Source of the DNA: Patiria miniata
Lineage: Eukaryota; Echinodermata; Asteroidea; Valvatida; Asterinidae
NCBI RefSeq assembly: GCF_015706575.1
Contig: NW_024037076.1
Span: forward strand, 19,906,898 to 19,970,897
Reading direction: 5' to 3'
DNA: 64,000 nt
The translations under genes and the position numbers were made by a program. The notes under the pieces were generated by a model. It was not told the DNA's origin, ran no database searches, and worked only from the letters and a program-made list of their open reading frames with translations. How positions within the stretch are numbered: position 1 is the first letter of the stretch; each line of letters begins with the position of its first letter. Below are positions 60,201 to 64,000 of this stretch, piece by piece.

Positions 60201-60830
60201 AAAAGTTACAAGCATATTGCTACATTTGTTTTAAGACAAAACAAGAGGGAAAAAAAGTTGTAAAATTTAAAACTTATTCGAACTTTAATTAATAATTAAT
60301 CAAATTAATAAAACCTTAACAGATTAAGGAATTAGGTTGTTGAATGAAATGAATACAAAGAAGTGACAACCAGAAATCAGTTTTAATAAAACAAAACAAC
60401 GCCGTACAAAACCAAAACATTAAGGTTCAGCAAAGACTTAAAACAAGACTAGGCAAGTCTAGTAAAGATGGTCCAAAAAAAGTAAACCTATACAATAGCA
60501 CTGCTCAGCTCTCTGCACCAGCTTACAACCACTCTAATTCACAAGAGCCAGTCAGTCAGTCAGTGAGGTAGGTGCACCTGGGGTGAGCAAAACTATGTTA
60601 TCCCAATTCCAATTCGATAGAATCATATCAGATCGATACCAACCTGGTCCAGGATATGCCCTGATGTTCTTGTATCGCGTCTGGACTCCGCCTTTACCAC
60701 ACACCATGCTGCAGGGGCTCCAAGCTCCCCATTCCCCCACGACACAGTCATTGGGGCATGGTACCCAACACTGGACCTGGGTCTCTGGTTTGGGTGATAT
60801 ACTCGAACACAGGTCCTCATCAACCACGTT
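27146..60830 (-). CDS. THSD7A: Thrombospondin type-1 domain-containing protein 7-like, 3' 20 exons, N-terminus outside window
   Basis: On the - strand, join in transcript order: 60644-60830, 59297-59519, 58326-58441, 57740-57955, 57026-57220, 55226-55510, 54466-54644, 53136-53263, 52415-52571, 50985-51254, 49153-49270, 47253-47398, 36745-36888, 34961-35054, 31664-31753, 30979-31074, 30130-30256, 28852-29033, 28191-28281, 27146-27260. All junctions are GT-AG and keep phase: 1052 residues plus TGA. Seen: about 14 TSP1 repeats (WxxW/WxxC cores such as WGAWSPC, WSSWSEC, WTEWGKC, WNTWSDC), a Cys-rich EGF-like segment, an acidic stalk with an NNT sequon, one helix (YAIVGCVGLLILVIIIVVAI) and a charged tail ending GEVDL. 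Known: THSD7A/B are large type I membrane proteins; THSD7A acts in endothelial migration and is a podocyte antigen. The alternation of two TSP1 subtypes and the C-terminal layout fit THSD7. THSD7A versus THSD7B cannot be assigned. About 600 N-terminal residues should lie beyond 64000. Confidence 0.93.
28191..28281 (-). CDS. THSD7A: THSD7 exon: transmembrane helix
   Basis: Encodes SIPPWGYAIVGCVGLLILVI then IIVVAIVYG: an uninterrupted hydrophobic helix of about 23 residues, making this a type I membrane protein. Leaves phase 2 at GTAAGT. Confidence 0.94.
28852..29033 (-). CDS. THSD7A: THSD7 exon: juxtamembrane stalk
   Basis: Encodes ETTGELIECTDEWIMIQDGD, then a low-complexity acidic/polar stalk with one NNT sequon (TTENNTVAKGKEGDAESKGF). 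Leaves phase 1. Confidence 0.9.
30130..30256 (-). CDS. THSD7A: THSD7 exon: Cys-rich EGF-like segment
   Basis: Encodes PCLMDMKPSTMVICEPDCTV, then FCSEDNMCLCKLGYAAKF, six closely spaced Cys resembling the short EGF-like module (FCTQAGVCGCQRGY) before the THSD7A stalk. Leaves phase 2. Confidence 0.92.
30979..31074 (-). CDS. THSD7A: THSD7 exon: last TSP1-like repeat
   Basis: Encodes ETCYEFLWQTGPWRKGKREV, WCQRSGGLNVT. Corresponds to the VWC segment of the last TSP1-like repeat in THSD7A. Leaves phase 1 at GTAAGA. Confidence 0.92.
31180..31600. other. THSD7 intron, A-rich
   Basis: AAAC/AACA-rich low-complexity sequence near 31285-31352; the long + strand open frame here has no domain and is read as chance. 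Confidence 0.4.
31664..31753 (-). CDS. THSD7A: THSD7 exon: TSP1
   Basis: Encodes NEGIQVRSRAALGPDSGCPT, DQLEIRPCS: the second half of the preceding TSP1 repeat. Another frame is open but breaks phase with both neighbours. Confidence 0.9.
32150..33485 (+). repeat. Large direct duplication with TGACGTCA palindromes
   Basis: Copy 1 (about 32155-32625) and copy 2 (about 32998-33485) share CTTCAAACTTCACACRTGTG, GCATGAAGGTCATTATATAT, CAGACATCTATTCAAAATGC and CCTGCCGCTAGAGGGCG, about 840 bp apart. Six perfect TGACGTCA octamers lie at 32163, 32321, 33026, 33186, 33466 and 33477. Confidence 0.8.
33587..33615 (+). repeat. AAAG microsatellite
   Basis: An A-run followed by GAAA/AAAG tetranucleotide repeats, just before the palindrome GTGGTCGGGTTGTGCCCGAC. 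Confidence 0.9.
34184..34741. mobile_element. MITE with ACTATAGAATRCAGGGCCAC ends
   Basis: Left ACTATAGAATGCAGGGCCAC, right GTGGCCCTGTATTCTATAGT: 20-bp ends with one mismatch. The interior has repeated GATGCGTGGATGCG and CAATAGAGGGCGC words. Confidence 0.75.
34961..35054 (-). CDS. THSD7A: THSD7 exon: TSP1
   Basis: Encodes PCNIPCPSECQHTQWNTWSD, CYVSCLQGRTV. Classical WNTWSDC core. Leaves phase 1 at GTAAGG. Confidence 0.92.
35690..35775. repeat. Repeat fragment shared with 36350-36410 and with the 55.5-kb MITE
   Basis: TGTCGTAAAAGTTGGTACCT occurs at about 35746 and again at about 36383. Just before the first copy, CAAATGATGGACTGTAGCTT matches the end of the MITE at 55552-56098. Confidence 0.55.
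36745..36888 (-). CDS. THSD7A: THSD7 exon: TSP1
   Basis: A 48-codon phase-0 exon: GGDCGIGWRQRNVTCQQEDG, QTGIYQSNINVTELGRERLE. Two N-glycosylation sequons (NVT). Only this frame is open at the acceptor. Confidence 0.92.
37090..37385. repeat. Dispersed repeat, copy 1
   Basis: Shares ATTTCTTGCCGAAACCT, GTGTGTGTACAAAA, GAGGGATTAGC-like words and TGTATAAAAACAGCCAGT with 49515-49805, diverged by roughly a quarter. Confidence 0.65.
37386..39600. other. THSD7 intron 5' of the nested TRIM gene
   Basis: No exon recognised on either strand. The TRIM promoter must lie near the right end, but I see no clear TATA box. A short interval at 39660-39720 is more GC-rich. Confidence 0.35.
39765..40244 (+). CDS. 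TRIM gene exon 1: disordered N-terminal extension
   Basis: A 160-codon exon: MESPIINRRLRRSNSLTESV, a Lys/Arg/Glu-rich stretch, a Gln/Ser/Pro/His-rich stretch (PSSLPSQQHPDGQTHDSEPM) and RKLGDLEGARGWSN. No in-frame ATG lies upstream within the open frame. The consensus donor CAAT|GTAAGT and the in-phase downstream acceptor join it to the RING exon. The alternative is a start at the ATG at 43799 in exon 2 with exon 1 as a separate transcript. Confidence 0.75.
39765..45667 (+). CDS. TRIM protein (RING, B-box, coiled coil, NHL-like), complete two-exon gene
   Basis: Join 39765-40244 and 43754-45667; ATG at 39765, TGA at 45665-45667; 797 residues. Exon 1 ends AAT|GTAAGT in phase 0 and exon 2 starts after CTACTTTCAG in phase 0. 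Seen: residues 1-160 polar and disordered (Ser/Glu/Arg rich); RING at about 192-236 (CNLC, CLHSFC, CTTC-type spacing, CPIC); B-box 2 at about 328-361 (CSKH, CKTC, CKDC, HxxxxH); coiled coil about 370-500; NHL-like repeats about 550-797 (YAIAINTHDELVVLD, GVCCDKAGYIYVA, LGLTFTKDDELVVAD). Known: such TRIMs are E3 ubiquitin ligases whose C-terminal repeats bind RNA or protein targets; TRIM2/3/56/71 relatives are expanded in invertebrate deuterostomes. It lies antisense in a THSD7 intron. The assignment to TRIM is firm, the orthologue is not. Confidence 0.88.
40734..41075 (-). pseudogene. Truncated piggyBac-type transposase N-terminus
   Basis: ATG in the context AAAATGGCGGC. 113 residues: MAAPRKRARMLSPEEINEIF, then a long Ser/Asp/Glu acidic tract (DSDSEREYFSDSESS), ending FRRVFQGISLGA. 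A basic patch, an L-EEI helix and an acidic stretch are the usual start of piggyBac-family transposases. The catalytic and Cys-rich C-terminal domains are absent. It is not a catalytic protein as it stands. Confidence 0.6.
41222..41327. repeat. Three phased palindromes
   Basis: ACCTCGTACATGTACGAGGT at 41222-41241 and 41266-41285, and an 18-base form at 41310-41327. Starts are exactly 44 bases apart. Each is followed by TTGG or TTTGG. Confidence 0.95.
41348..41640 (+). repeat. LINE-like 3' tail with ACAT microsatellite
   Basis: TGACCTTTGACCTTGGTGCT, CAACTTTTGAAATGAGACC, then ACAT repeats and GAAAGACAAAGTGATTGCAT, resembling the 3' ends of non-LTR retroelements. The match is from memory. Confidence 0.4.
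42145..43137. mobile_element. Long-inverted-repeat (foldback) DNA element
   Basis: The left arm from 42145 (ACTCGGCCTCCGAGA, TGAAAGGATCCG, GGTGTCTTCCGCCGGGTCGG) is repeated inverted down from 43137. Arms are about 170-200 bp, with an approximately 45-bp insertion in the left arm. The middle has a doubled ~32-bp unit (CACATTAGTATGCCTTGCGC) at about 42625-42685. GC-richer than the flanks; no transposase ORF. Confidence 0.85.
43754..45667 (+). CDS. TRIM gene exon 2: RING to NHL-like repeats
   Basis: One uninterrupted 638-codon exon (with stop) holds all recognisable domains, typical of retro-expanded or intron-poor TRIM genes. The open frame continues 5' of the acceptor to 43493, but that part is repeat-derived and is probably not coding. 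First in-frame ATG in the exon: 43799. Confidence 0.95.
   Translation, partial: AYANISPVDDETNAAMTAATVLRDIALNHLTCNLCNQRYRAPKTLSCLHSFCTTCLRSRLDKCPGPWRREIICPICEEVTELSQVNELTGVRDSTQVQALLEDVEKLEECLTGHKMKASVDEVTTIQQVTTDYQKLRVYDRDPSSDNGDGRSGRTTPQEAAVCDAKTCSKHPRKDLKLFCKTCQVMICKDCTLSNHHASSHSYVDATSAVTVCRRHLDTMLPMIQQDCKEFTQAASSARNAYCRLHMNIQASKNKILQVEEREVARVRAHGEQLRKEAIELGKQNAREIEAIYKSHCDQAQRASHIEGRIKHALTKATSLEILKMKQDLFEHITTVKKVITQSHNLSFLDFKGHLPNPTADINLGTLLTKEKWKKIIDFGRQPGKGFRQVGFVAVYSNGDVAATDMESWTLTVVKCGHHISHMKRLNELSKKALIRPYAIAINTHDELVVLDNSRVKVLDRQMGFLLQVPTSFPEYPVRNSFGSILSCLAVDRQNRIAVGHRGKEIISLHRQDGSLIQVVPAPMIDTQLTISQQQRLVYSNYEARKVLSRDFNGQLVFCVDTDDKLPTGVCCDKAGYIYVAMHTDSAGRCEIHQFDPDGVAIGCVVRGLDNPLGLTFTKDDELVVADKYSVKIYRRA
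45668..47252. other. Non-coding stretch between TRIM and THSD7 exon
   Basis: Holds the TRIM 3' UTR. An ATTAAA followed by an A-run lies near 45822-45839, but it could be a genomic A-run. It also holds TTTAAAC-rich (46370-46440) and ACTCGTACT-rich (46570-46695) repetitive stretches. No exon seen. Confidence 0.4.
47253..47398 (-). CDS. THSD7A: THSD7 exon: TSP1
   Basis: Encodes GRTRSRTVLRSANSLGRPCA, YQWRPCKPSPCYRWVTGPWG, HCLPR. Leaves phase 0 at GTGAGT. The next intron, 36889-47252, contains the nested TRIM gene. Confidence 0.92.
48219..48370. repeat. Snap-back hairpin element 3
   Basis: Arms GGTGAGAATATTTTCAT..., GAAAGATGGAATGTTCCATTC pair with GAATGGAACATCCAATCTTTC...AAAATATTCTCACTATT. Loop contains TTCGGCTTCGCCTC, the same motif as hairpin 1. 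Abuts the 462-bp MITE copy 2. Confidence 0.85.
48367..48828. mobile_element. 462-bp MITE, copy 2
   Basis: Ends ATTCATAAATACC and GGTAGTTATGAAT (one mismatch). Same length as copy 1, roughly 25 substitutions, no indel noticed. Followed by a remnant of the hairpin-2 right arm (CGGAGCACACATTTATTCCC). Confidence 0.85.
49153..49270 (-). CDS. THSD7A: THSD7 exon: TSP1
   Basis: Encodes LDLPKPETLEASCHVECPGD and CILSPWTEWGKCTQACGHS. Classical WTEWGKC core. Leaves phase 1 at GTAAGT. Confidence 0.93.
49515..49805. repeat. Dispersed repeat, copy 2
   Basis: Same orientation as copy 1 at 37090-37385; both lie in THSD7 introns. Confidence 0.65.
50651..50945 (+). repeat. tRNA-derived SINE with ATT tail
   Basis: A-box TGGTCCAATGG at 50663-50673, B-box GGTTCAAACCC at 50707-50717, body with CTTGGGCAAGACACTTTACT and TGATCTCAAGCTGCCGCA, then TAAAGCGCTTGGCAAC and an ATT tail. 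Antisense to THSD7, about 40 bases from an exon donor. Confidence 0.75.
50985..51254 (-). CDS. THSD7A: THSD7 exon: TSP1 pair
   Basis: A 90-codon phase-0 exon: DCENVSFHTRTRVVLRRPTS, VEPCNMGDSCVTYRWNATDW, GACGTGKKIRLLQCLQSNGL, ENSICDK. Donor is GTTGGC. A SINE tail lies about 40 bases beyond the donor. Confidence 0.93.
51690..52375. mobile_element. Foldback element next to a THSD7 exon
   Basis: Left arm (TTTTAAAGCTTGGAATCTTA, TTATTCGTGTTCAAATAAAG) is repeated inverted in the right arm (CTTTATTTGAACACGAATAA, CCAAGCTTTAAAATG). Arms are about 180-200 bp with scattered differences. The right end is about 40 bases from the exon at 52415. Confidence 0.75.
52415..52571 (-). CDS. THSD7A: THSD7 exon: TSP1
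   Basis: Encodes CKIDGPPGFYGPDNSSSLCD (NSS sequon), RSCSKPCPGECAVSDWSEWA, PCPQ. Leaves phase 0 at GTAGGC. A long inverted repeat ends about 40 bases past its donor. Confidence 0.92.
53136..53263 (-). CDS. THSD7A: THSD7 exon: TSP1
   Basis: Encodes MYQRMPCRSDAHSRLLWYTG, TWHECEMPLNGSCGDGHQRR, EVR. Atypical TSP1 core (WYTGTWHEC). Leaves phase 2 at GTACGT. Confidence 0.91.
53423..53951. mobile_element. Candidate MITE with GATGCGTTCAA..GCTCACCCG ends
   Basis: Left GGATGCGTTCAATAAGCTCA, right (reverse complement) GATGGGTGCGCTCAAGTAGC; both continue CTCACCCG. Near the left end is the palindrome ACCCGGGTCGACCCGGGT. Confidence 0.55.
54466..54644 (-). CDS. THSD7A: THSD7 exon: TSP1
   Basis: Encodes FTVEMCDILCPEDCELSPWS, SWSECSETLNVGQRVRWREI and GRPCPIPDRGNR. 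Classical WSSWSEC core. Leaves phase 0 at GTGAGA. Confidence 0.93.
54700..54787. mobile_element. Short TTAA-flanked MITE
   Basis: TTAA at 54700-54703 and 54784-54787; inner sequence GTAACAGGCAGGGCAGTTT matches the MITE at 3698-3855 (GTAATAGGCAGGGCGGTTT). Confidence 0.65.
55226..55510 (-). CDS. THSD7A: THSD7 exon: long TSP1 exon
   Basis: The longest exon seen here (285 bases): CDNPEIYPLIEYQPCRC, then MGVWSNCFIEPSQFKVSPEA, a Gly-rich insert and GLGVKYRAVMCLDEERRIVD. The Gly-rich loop makes this repeat longer than its neighbours. Phase 2 in, phase 1 out. A TTAA-flanked MITE starts about 40 bases upstream of the acceptor. Confidence 0.92.
55552..56098. mobile_element. 547-bp TTAA-flanked MITE
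   Basis: TTAA at both ends; 19-bp inverted ends AGCTATAGTCCATCATTTG / AGATATAGTCCATTATTTG. A fragment of the family is at about 35675-35735. Confidence 0.8.
57026..57220 (-). CDS. THSD7A: THSD7 exon: TSP1
   Basis: Encodes VQCQREGGMPVDVDLCLRYG, CRILCEGECELTEWPRWSVC and the basic NGRRNRKRRLIG. Donor GTAAGA, phase 1. Confidence 0.92.
57290..57560 (-). repeat. SINE, reverse orientation
   Basis: The reverse complement contains TCCTTGGGCAAGACACTTTA, GCATCGAGCTGTATATACTC and CCCAATGAGCAGGGGTAATA, the family of 15926-16245. Confidence 0.65.
57740..57955 (-). CDS. THSD7A: THSD7 exon: TSP1
   Basis: Encodes MGFLHERDRFVLQPVRHGGQ, CPVPDSCYSYQW and the next core LWSDCQLPLGRQRGSWDPCG. Donor GTAGGT, phase 1. 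Confidence 0.92.
58030..58190. repeat. LINE/SINE tail plus fragment of the 462-bp MITE
   Basis: TAAAGCGTTGTGATACC, GCTATATAAG and ATT repeats to 58112, then (inverted) GCTCTCAACCAATAGGAAT and CTCAGGTATTTATGAA, the terminal part of the 462-bp MITE. Confidence 0.6.
58326..58441 (-). CDS. THSD7A: THSD7 exon: TSP1
   Basis: Encodes CGEQGKPASVRECYIPCPQD and the core FGEWSACPQSCETG. Enters with one base of a split Arg codon, leaves phase 1 at GTGAGT. Confidence 0.9.
59297..59519 (-). CDS. THSD7A: THSD7 exon: end of TSP1 and next repeat
   Basis: Encodes YECPMPQHLIETRACNDHSC, then WRTEKWSECISG and GRQTRTMECYRT. Leaves phase 2 at AG|GTTGGT; the nearby GTAAAA would give phase 0 and an immediate stop, so GTTGGT is preferred. 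Confidence 0.9.
59638..60203. mobile_element. 566-bp TTAA-flanked MITE, intact copy
   Basis: Ends TTTAAGGGCCCATGCA and TGCATGGCCCCTTTAAA. The body is shared with 41645-42135 (GCAGAAACCTCAATGTTACA, CAGAAAACCCCTAAAC, AAAAGGGATGTCAAATAGTT). Lies about 120 bases upstream of the THSD7 exon at 59297-59519. Confidence 0.8.
60644..60830 (-). CDS. THSD7A: THSD7 exon: TSP1 repeat
   Basis: First THSD7 exon in the window, entering phase 0 after TGTAG. Encodes CPNDCVVGEWGAWSPCSMVC and CGKGGVQTRYKNIRAYPGPG. The donor is GTTGGT, leaving one base over. Confidence 0.9.
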
Positions 60831-63800
60831 CTACATAAAAAAATGGACTTAATTGTTAAATAACATAATTGAAATGTATTCTCAACAAATGTGATGTAGG
60901 ATGGGCCATTTCTAATGATTCTGCTTTGATCTATGAGTATTTTCAGTCAGTGTGTAATGATGATGCTGTGACTTGAGTGAACACGCACTTTCTAATCCAG
61001 CAGACAATCATTGTGGTAAAGCTGCTTGCTTAGGAACACAGCAGCCATGGAAGTGTAGACTGAAATGCACAACAAAATACATACTAACCAAATTGTAATT
61101 AATGAAACACTTATAATTAAATCAAATCATATTTTAGTTAGAAAATAGTTGTTTGATCAACAAACCCATCCAAACTCTCGTACTCTGTGCGTCAAGAAAC
61201 CTACTGCTTGACAAGAGTAGCCTAACCTGGGTGAATAACATGCTTGAGGGTCACGTACAAATCTTAGCTGCAATTGTCAATCAAGTGACAGCTTTAAATA
61301 CATGCTGTGGAAGTATTAATACACCTCGGGTGTCTCCAAATGTGCGGTAGCTTACATGTAAGCTCTACATCTCGGATTAAAAAAAAACAAAATTCAAAAA
61401 TGAAGGTCTGAAATGCGGGAATGTGTTAGGACATAAGCAACAAATCTCAGGGCAATGACTTATAAAATCCACTGCTGTCACGCACGTACGGAGGATCAAA
61501 TCAACCAGACGCAGAGTTAATTTTCTGTTAAACAAGTTTCTACGGCAGCGCTTGGCAACCGATTGCCATGACGCCAGAAAAATGCACTGTTGCCATGGTA
61601 TCCAAGACATGTTATGTTGTTGAAGCACGAATTGGCGGGGGGGGGGGGGGGTAAAGCTCAGTCAATATCTTCTGCATTACTCCACCTTACGCGAAGGGAA
61701 TCTTTTGTATTATTGCCAGGCTTCCGTGGAGCCTCGGACAACAACAGCACTTTCTACGACTCAGACGAGGCAGGTGTAGTGAACTTAAGCTCAGCGCAAT
61801 AAGCATTTGTTTTTTTCCATTAACATGGGGACATGCTGAAAACATGTAGGGAATGTTGTATTTGATAGGGGGGGGGGTAGATTGGGTGTGGGGTGGGGTA
61901 GGGGGATGGGGGGGTGGGGTGGGGGAAGGGGACAAAACTATAAAGTTTGGTCATTTGGATCTAAAATGATAGGTAATATTATATAGATGTGTATTTCCTG
62001 AGGTAGGCCTGTATCGTTATAATGTGGAACAGTAAAGGAGGCAGAATTACTGTTTTGGCTTGCGGGGGAGGAAGGGGTTTAAAAACAGGCCGAGTGGGGG
62101 GGGGGGTTCGTCTTTTAAAATCTCGGACACAGGGTGGCAACAGGTGTCATGATAAAAGTTTAATACAGTTCAAAAGATCGAGTTGCAAATAATTTCATAA
62201 AAAAGTAATTCACAGCTGAAAAACATCTCAAACACTATACTGACAGCAAACACTATACTGACAGCAATCAAACAGAAAGAATTTAGTCACAGGTGTCCTT
62301 ATATGATCATGTAAAAACAAGCTGTGGCCATCAAAGGCATGGAAACTGGCAAAAATACTCAGTCCAGTTTACTGTTTTCAAATGAATGGGGAAAAAAGGT
62401 ACAGTGACTCAGTTTCAATTCCACTGCCTGGGCAATAAAAATACTGAAAGACGCTGTAATCACAGGAAAAAGGCATGCCGGTATGTGAGGAGAAATAGTT
62501 TTCAATTCACCCGAAGTAAAGACAAACAATCAATGCTGGATGCCTCAGACTGTTCCAATCAAAAGAACAAGATACACTGTCTACTGCTTGATCCCGACTT
62601 GAAGTCCGGCACCAAAACGGATATGGATCCGGCGCAGGGTTTCATCAGCGTCCCAAGAACAAACTTGTGTTTGCTAATGAGTCGGAGGATGGTGTGTCAG
62701 ATGGAATGACACCGGGATTAATGATGCTACCGATCAGGTTCCATCGCTTCGCACGGTTTCATTTCATCCAGGGCACCAAGTTGGCCGTACAGGTTGGGCC
62801 ACTGAACTTATCCTTTTGCTTGAAAGGGGGGGGGGGGGCTATGTAACTGAATGCAATCATTAGAGAAACTCTTTAACCTTTTCCTGTGTGCCTTCTTAAT
62901 AAACCATGGTATGAATAAAATATAACCCGGATTAATACACTGCTTCCCCTTTCGCGCAAATATGAATTACCTGGGGAATAAAGGCAGCTAAAATGAATGT
63001 ACTTTGCATATCCCTGGTGTGAGCTTGGGGGATGAGTGGGTAACAGAATACACGTATATCAAGCTAGAGACTAATCTAGCATCCATAGCAGGAATACATT
63101 AATGTGTTGGCTCACGTACATGTTGCACAAGTTCTTGAGGCGCAGTACATGAGGAGCAAGTGACCTCCCCTGCCCATGGGCCTGGTCGCCGGTAAAAGCC
63201 CTTGCTGATTCCCCATTCAGAAATGCCATTTTGATCAAAAGCCATAAAAAGTTGAAAAGCCGACAAAGTTCCAACGATTTTGTTCTACCATTTTACTCCT
63301 TGCTCTTTTGTTAACAATGCTAATAATAATCATGCTTTCCATGGTCATACGACATGTCAGTAAAGATCTGTGGCTAAACACTGCGTAATAAAAGTCTGCA
63401 TAATAGTCGTACTTCACAAGGAAAAAGCTCAAAATCCCCCCGTTGTTGTATAACTCTATCCAAACATTGCACACCCGTCACAATCCGTCCAATGTAACAC
63501 ATCTCAAGAATCTGACGAACAAGGATAACACACTGCAACAGCTCCACGCCAACAATGCAAGAGGCAACTGAGGCGATTTGTCATGCTTCAAGGAAAGTGC
63601 AATCTCGCAAATCTTTAAAAAAAAAAAAAAAAAAGGCTACCGTATCAATACGTGAAATTCTTCTTTTGACCAGGTTAACCTCTGAGATATGATTTAAGCT
63701 GCGACAGCTGAGAATATATGAATTGTATGATGACATACGGCTCATCAGGACATCATTGTCGCATCTTATCTTCCGGACAGTTTTCGCACCCTCCAACTTT

Positions 63801-64000
63801 TTGCCTGATTTATGATTGTAATTTTTTCATTGACATCCAACAGGTGACGCCGACATTTCTACCAGCACAGGAAATTAATCACATTGTCAACTGCGTGCGC
63901 TTTTCAAAGAAACCCGACAGCTCCGCTTGGTTTACTCATTTCTTTTTTAACATGGCGTTGGATGAGAAGGGCAGTCAATTCATTTAAAAATGGGTGTTTC
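60831..64000. other. THSD7A: Upstream THSD7 intron, non-coding
   Basis: No TSP1 motif or phase-compatible exon seen. Holds G-runs (61637-61651, 61868-61932, 62096-62106, 62827-62838), a short CTATACTGACAGCAAACA doubling near 62235-62267 and an A-run at 63617-63634. Confidence 0.45.
61868..61932 (+). repeat. G-rich low-complexity tract
   Basis: Clusters of GGGG separated by one to a few bases (GGTGTGGGGTGGGGTAGGGG), capable on paper of G-quadruplex folding. On the THSD7 transcript strand it is C-rich. Confidence 0.8.

Noticed and set aside
62386..62709. 107-codon + strand ORF and a more GC-rich patch to about 62780
   Set aside because: No recognisable domain; minus-strand frames show neither a TSP1 motif nor phase-compatible splice sites, so I cannot call it a THSD7 exon.
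63071..63274. Possible upstream THSD7 exon on the - strand
   Set aside because: The frame lacks the Cys/Trp spacing of TSP1, and I found no acceptor-donor pair giving phase 0 into 60830.

Overview
The window is intron-rich animal DNA with GT-AG introns, AT-rich spacers and many DNA-transposon and tRNA-derived SINE copies. Protein similarity recalled from vertebrate orthologues, gene density, repeat types and a TRIM-NHL-type gene suggest an invertebrate deuterostome (echinoderm, hemichordate or amphioxus). The sequence alone does not settle which.

Three protein-coding genes are supported. (1) Positions 383-19032, + strand, hold the 3' part of a short-tailed class I myosin of the MYO1A/MYO1B type: 18 phase-consistent exons, 821 residues, covering the second half of the motor, four IQ motifs and the complete TH1 tail. 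The N-terminal part with the P-loop lies upstream of the window. A long non-coding stretch follows the stop, with a good poly(A) signal at 24167. (2) Positions 27146-60830, - strand, hold the 3' part of a THSD7-type transmembrane protein: 20 phase-consistent exons, 1052 residues, about 14 thrombospondin type 1 repeats, a Cys-rich EGF-like segment, one membrane helix and a short cytoplasmic tail. Its 5' end lies beyond 64000. (3) Positions 39765-45667, + strand, hold a complete two-exon TRIM gene (797 residues: disordered N-terminal extension, RING, B-box, coiled coil, NHL-like C-terminal repeats). It is nested antisense inside the largest THSD7 intron (36889-47252).

Layout: myosin exons and introns 1-19 kb; myosin 3' UTR and convergent THSD7 3' UTR 19-27 kb; THSD7 tail, membrane and last TSP1 exons 27-37 kb; nested TRIM gene 39.7-45.7 kb; the other THSD7 TSP1 exons 47-61 kb; upstream THSD7 intron 61-64 kb. 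Motor and tail fit an actin-membrane linker. THSD7 is a cell-surface protein. The TRIM gene shows no functional tie to its host gene.

The rest is mobile-element sediment: TTAA-flanked MITEs, including a piggyBac-like element with a truncated transposase N-terminus; a 462-bp MITE present at identical length in introns of both large genes; three snap-back hairpins with a shared GC-rich loop; long inverted-repeat elements; SINEs, one with a perfect 15-bp target duplication; and simple repeats. The TRIM intron appears to be almost wholly built from nested insertions. I saw no bacterial-type system, CRISPR array or rRNA gene. Exon boundaries were placed by hand, checking splice dinucleotides and codon phase.
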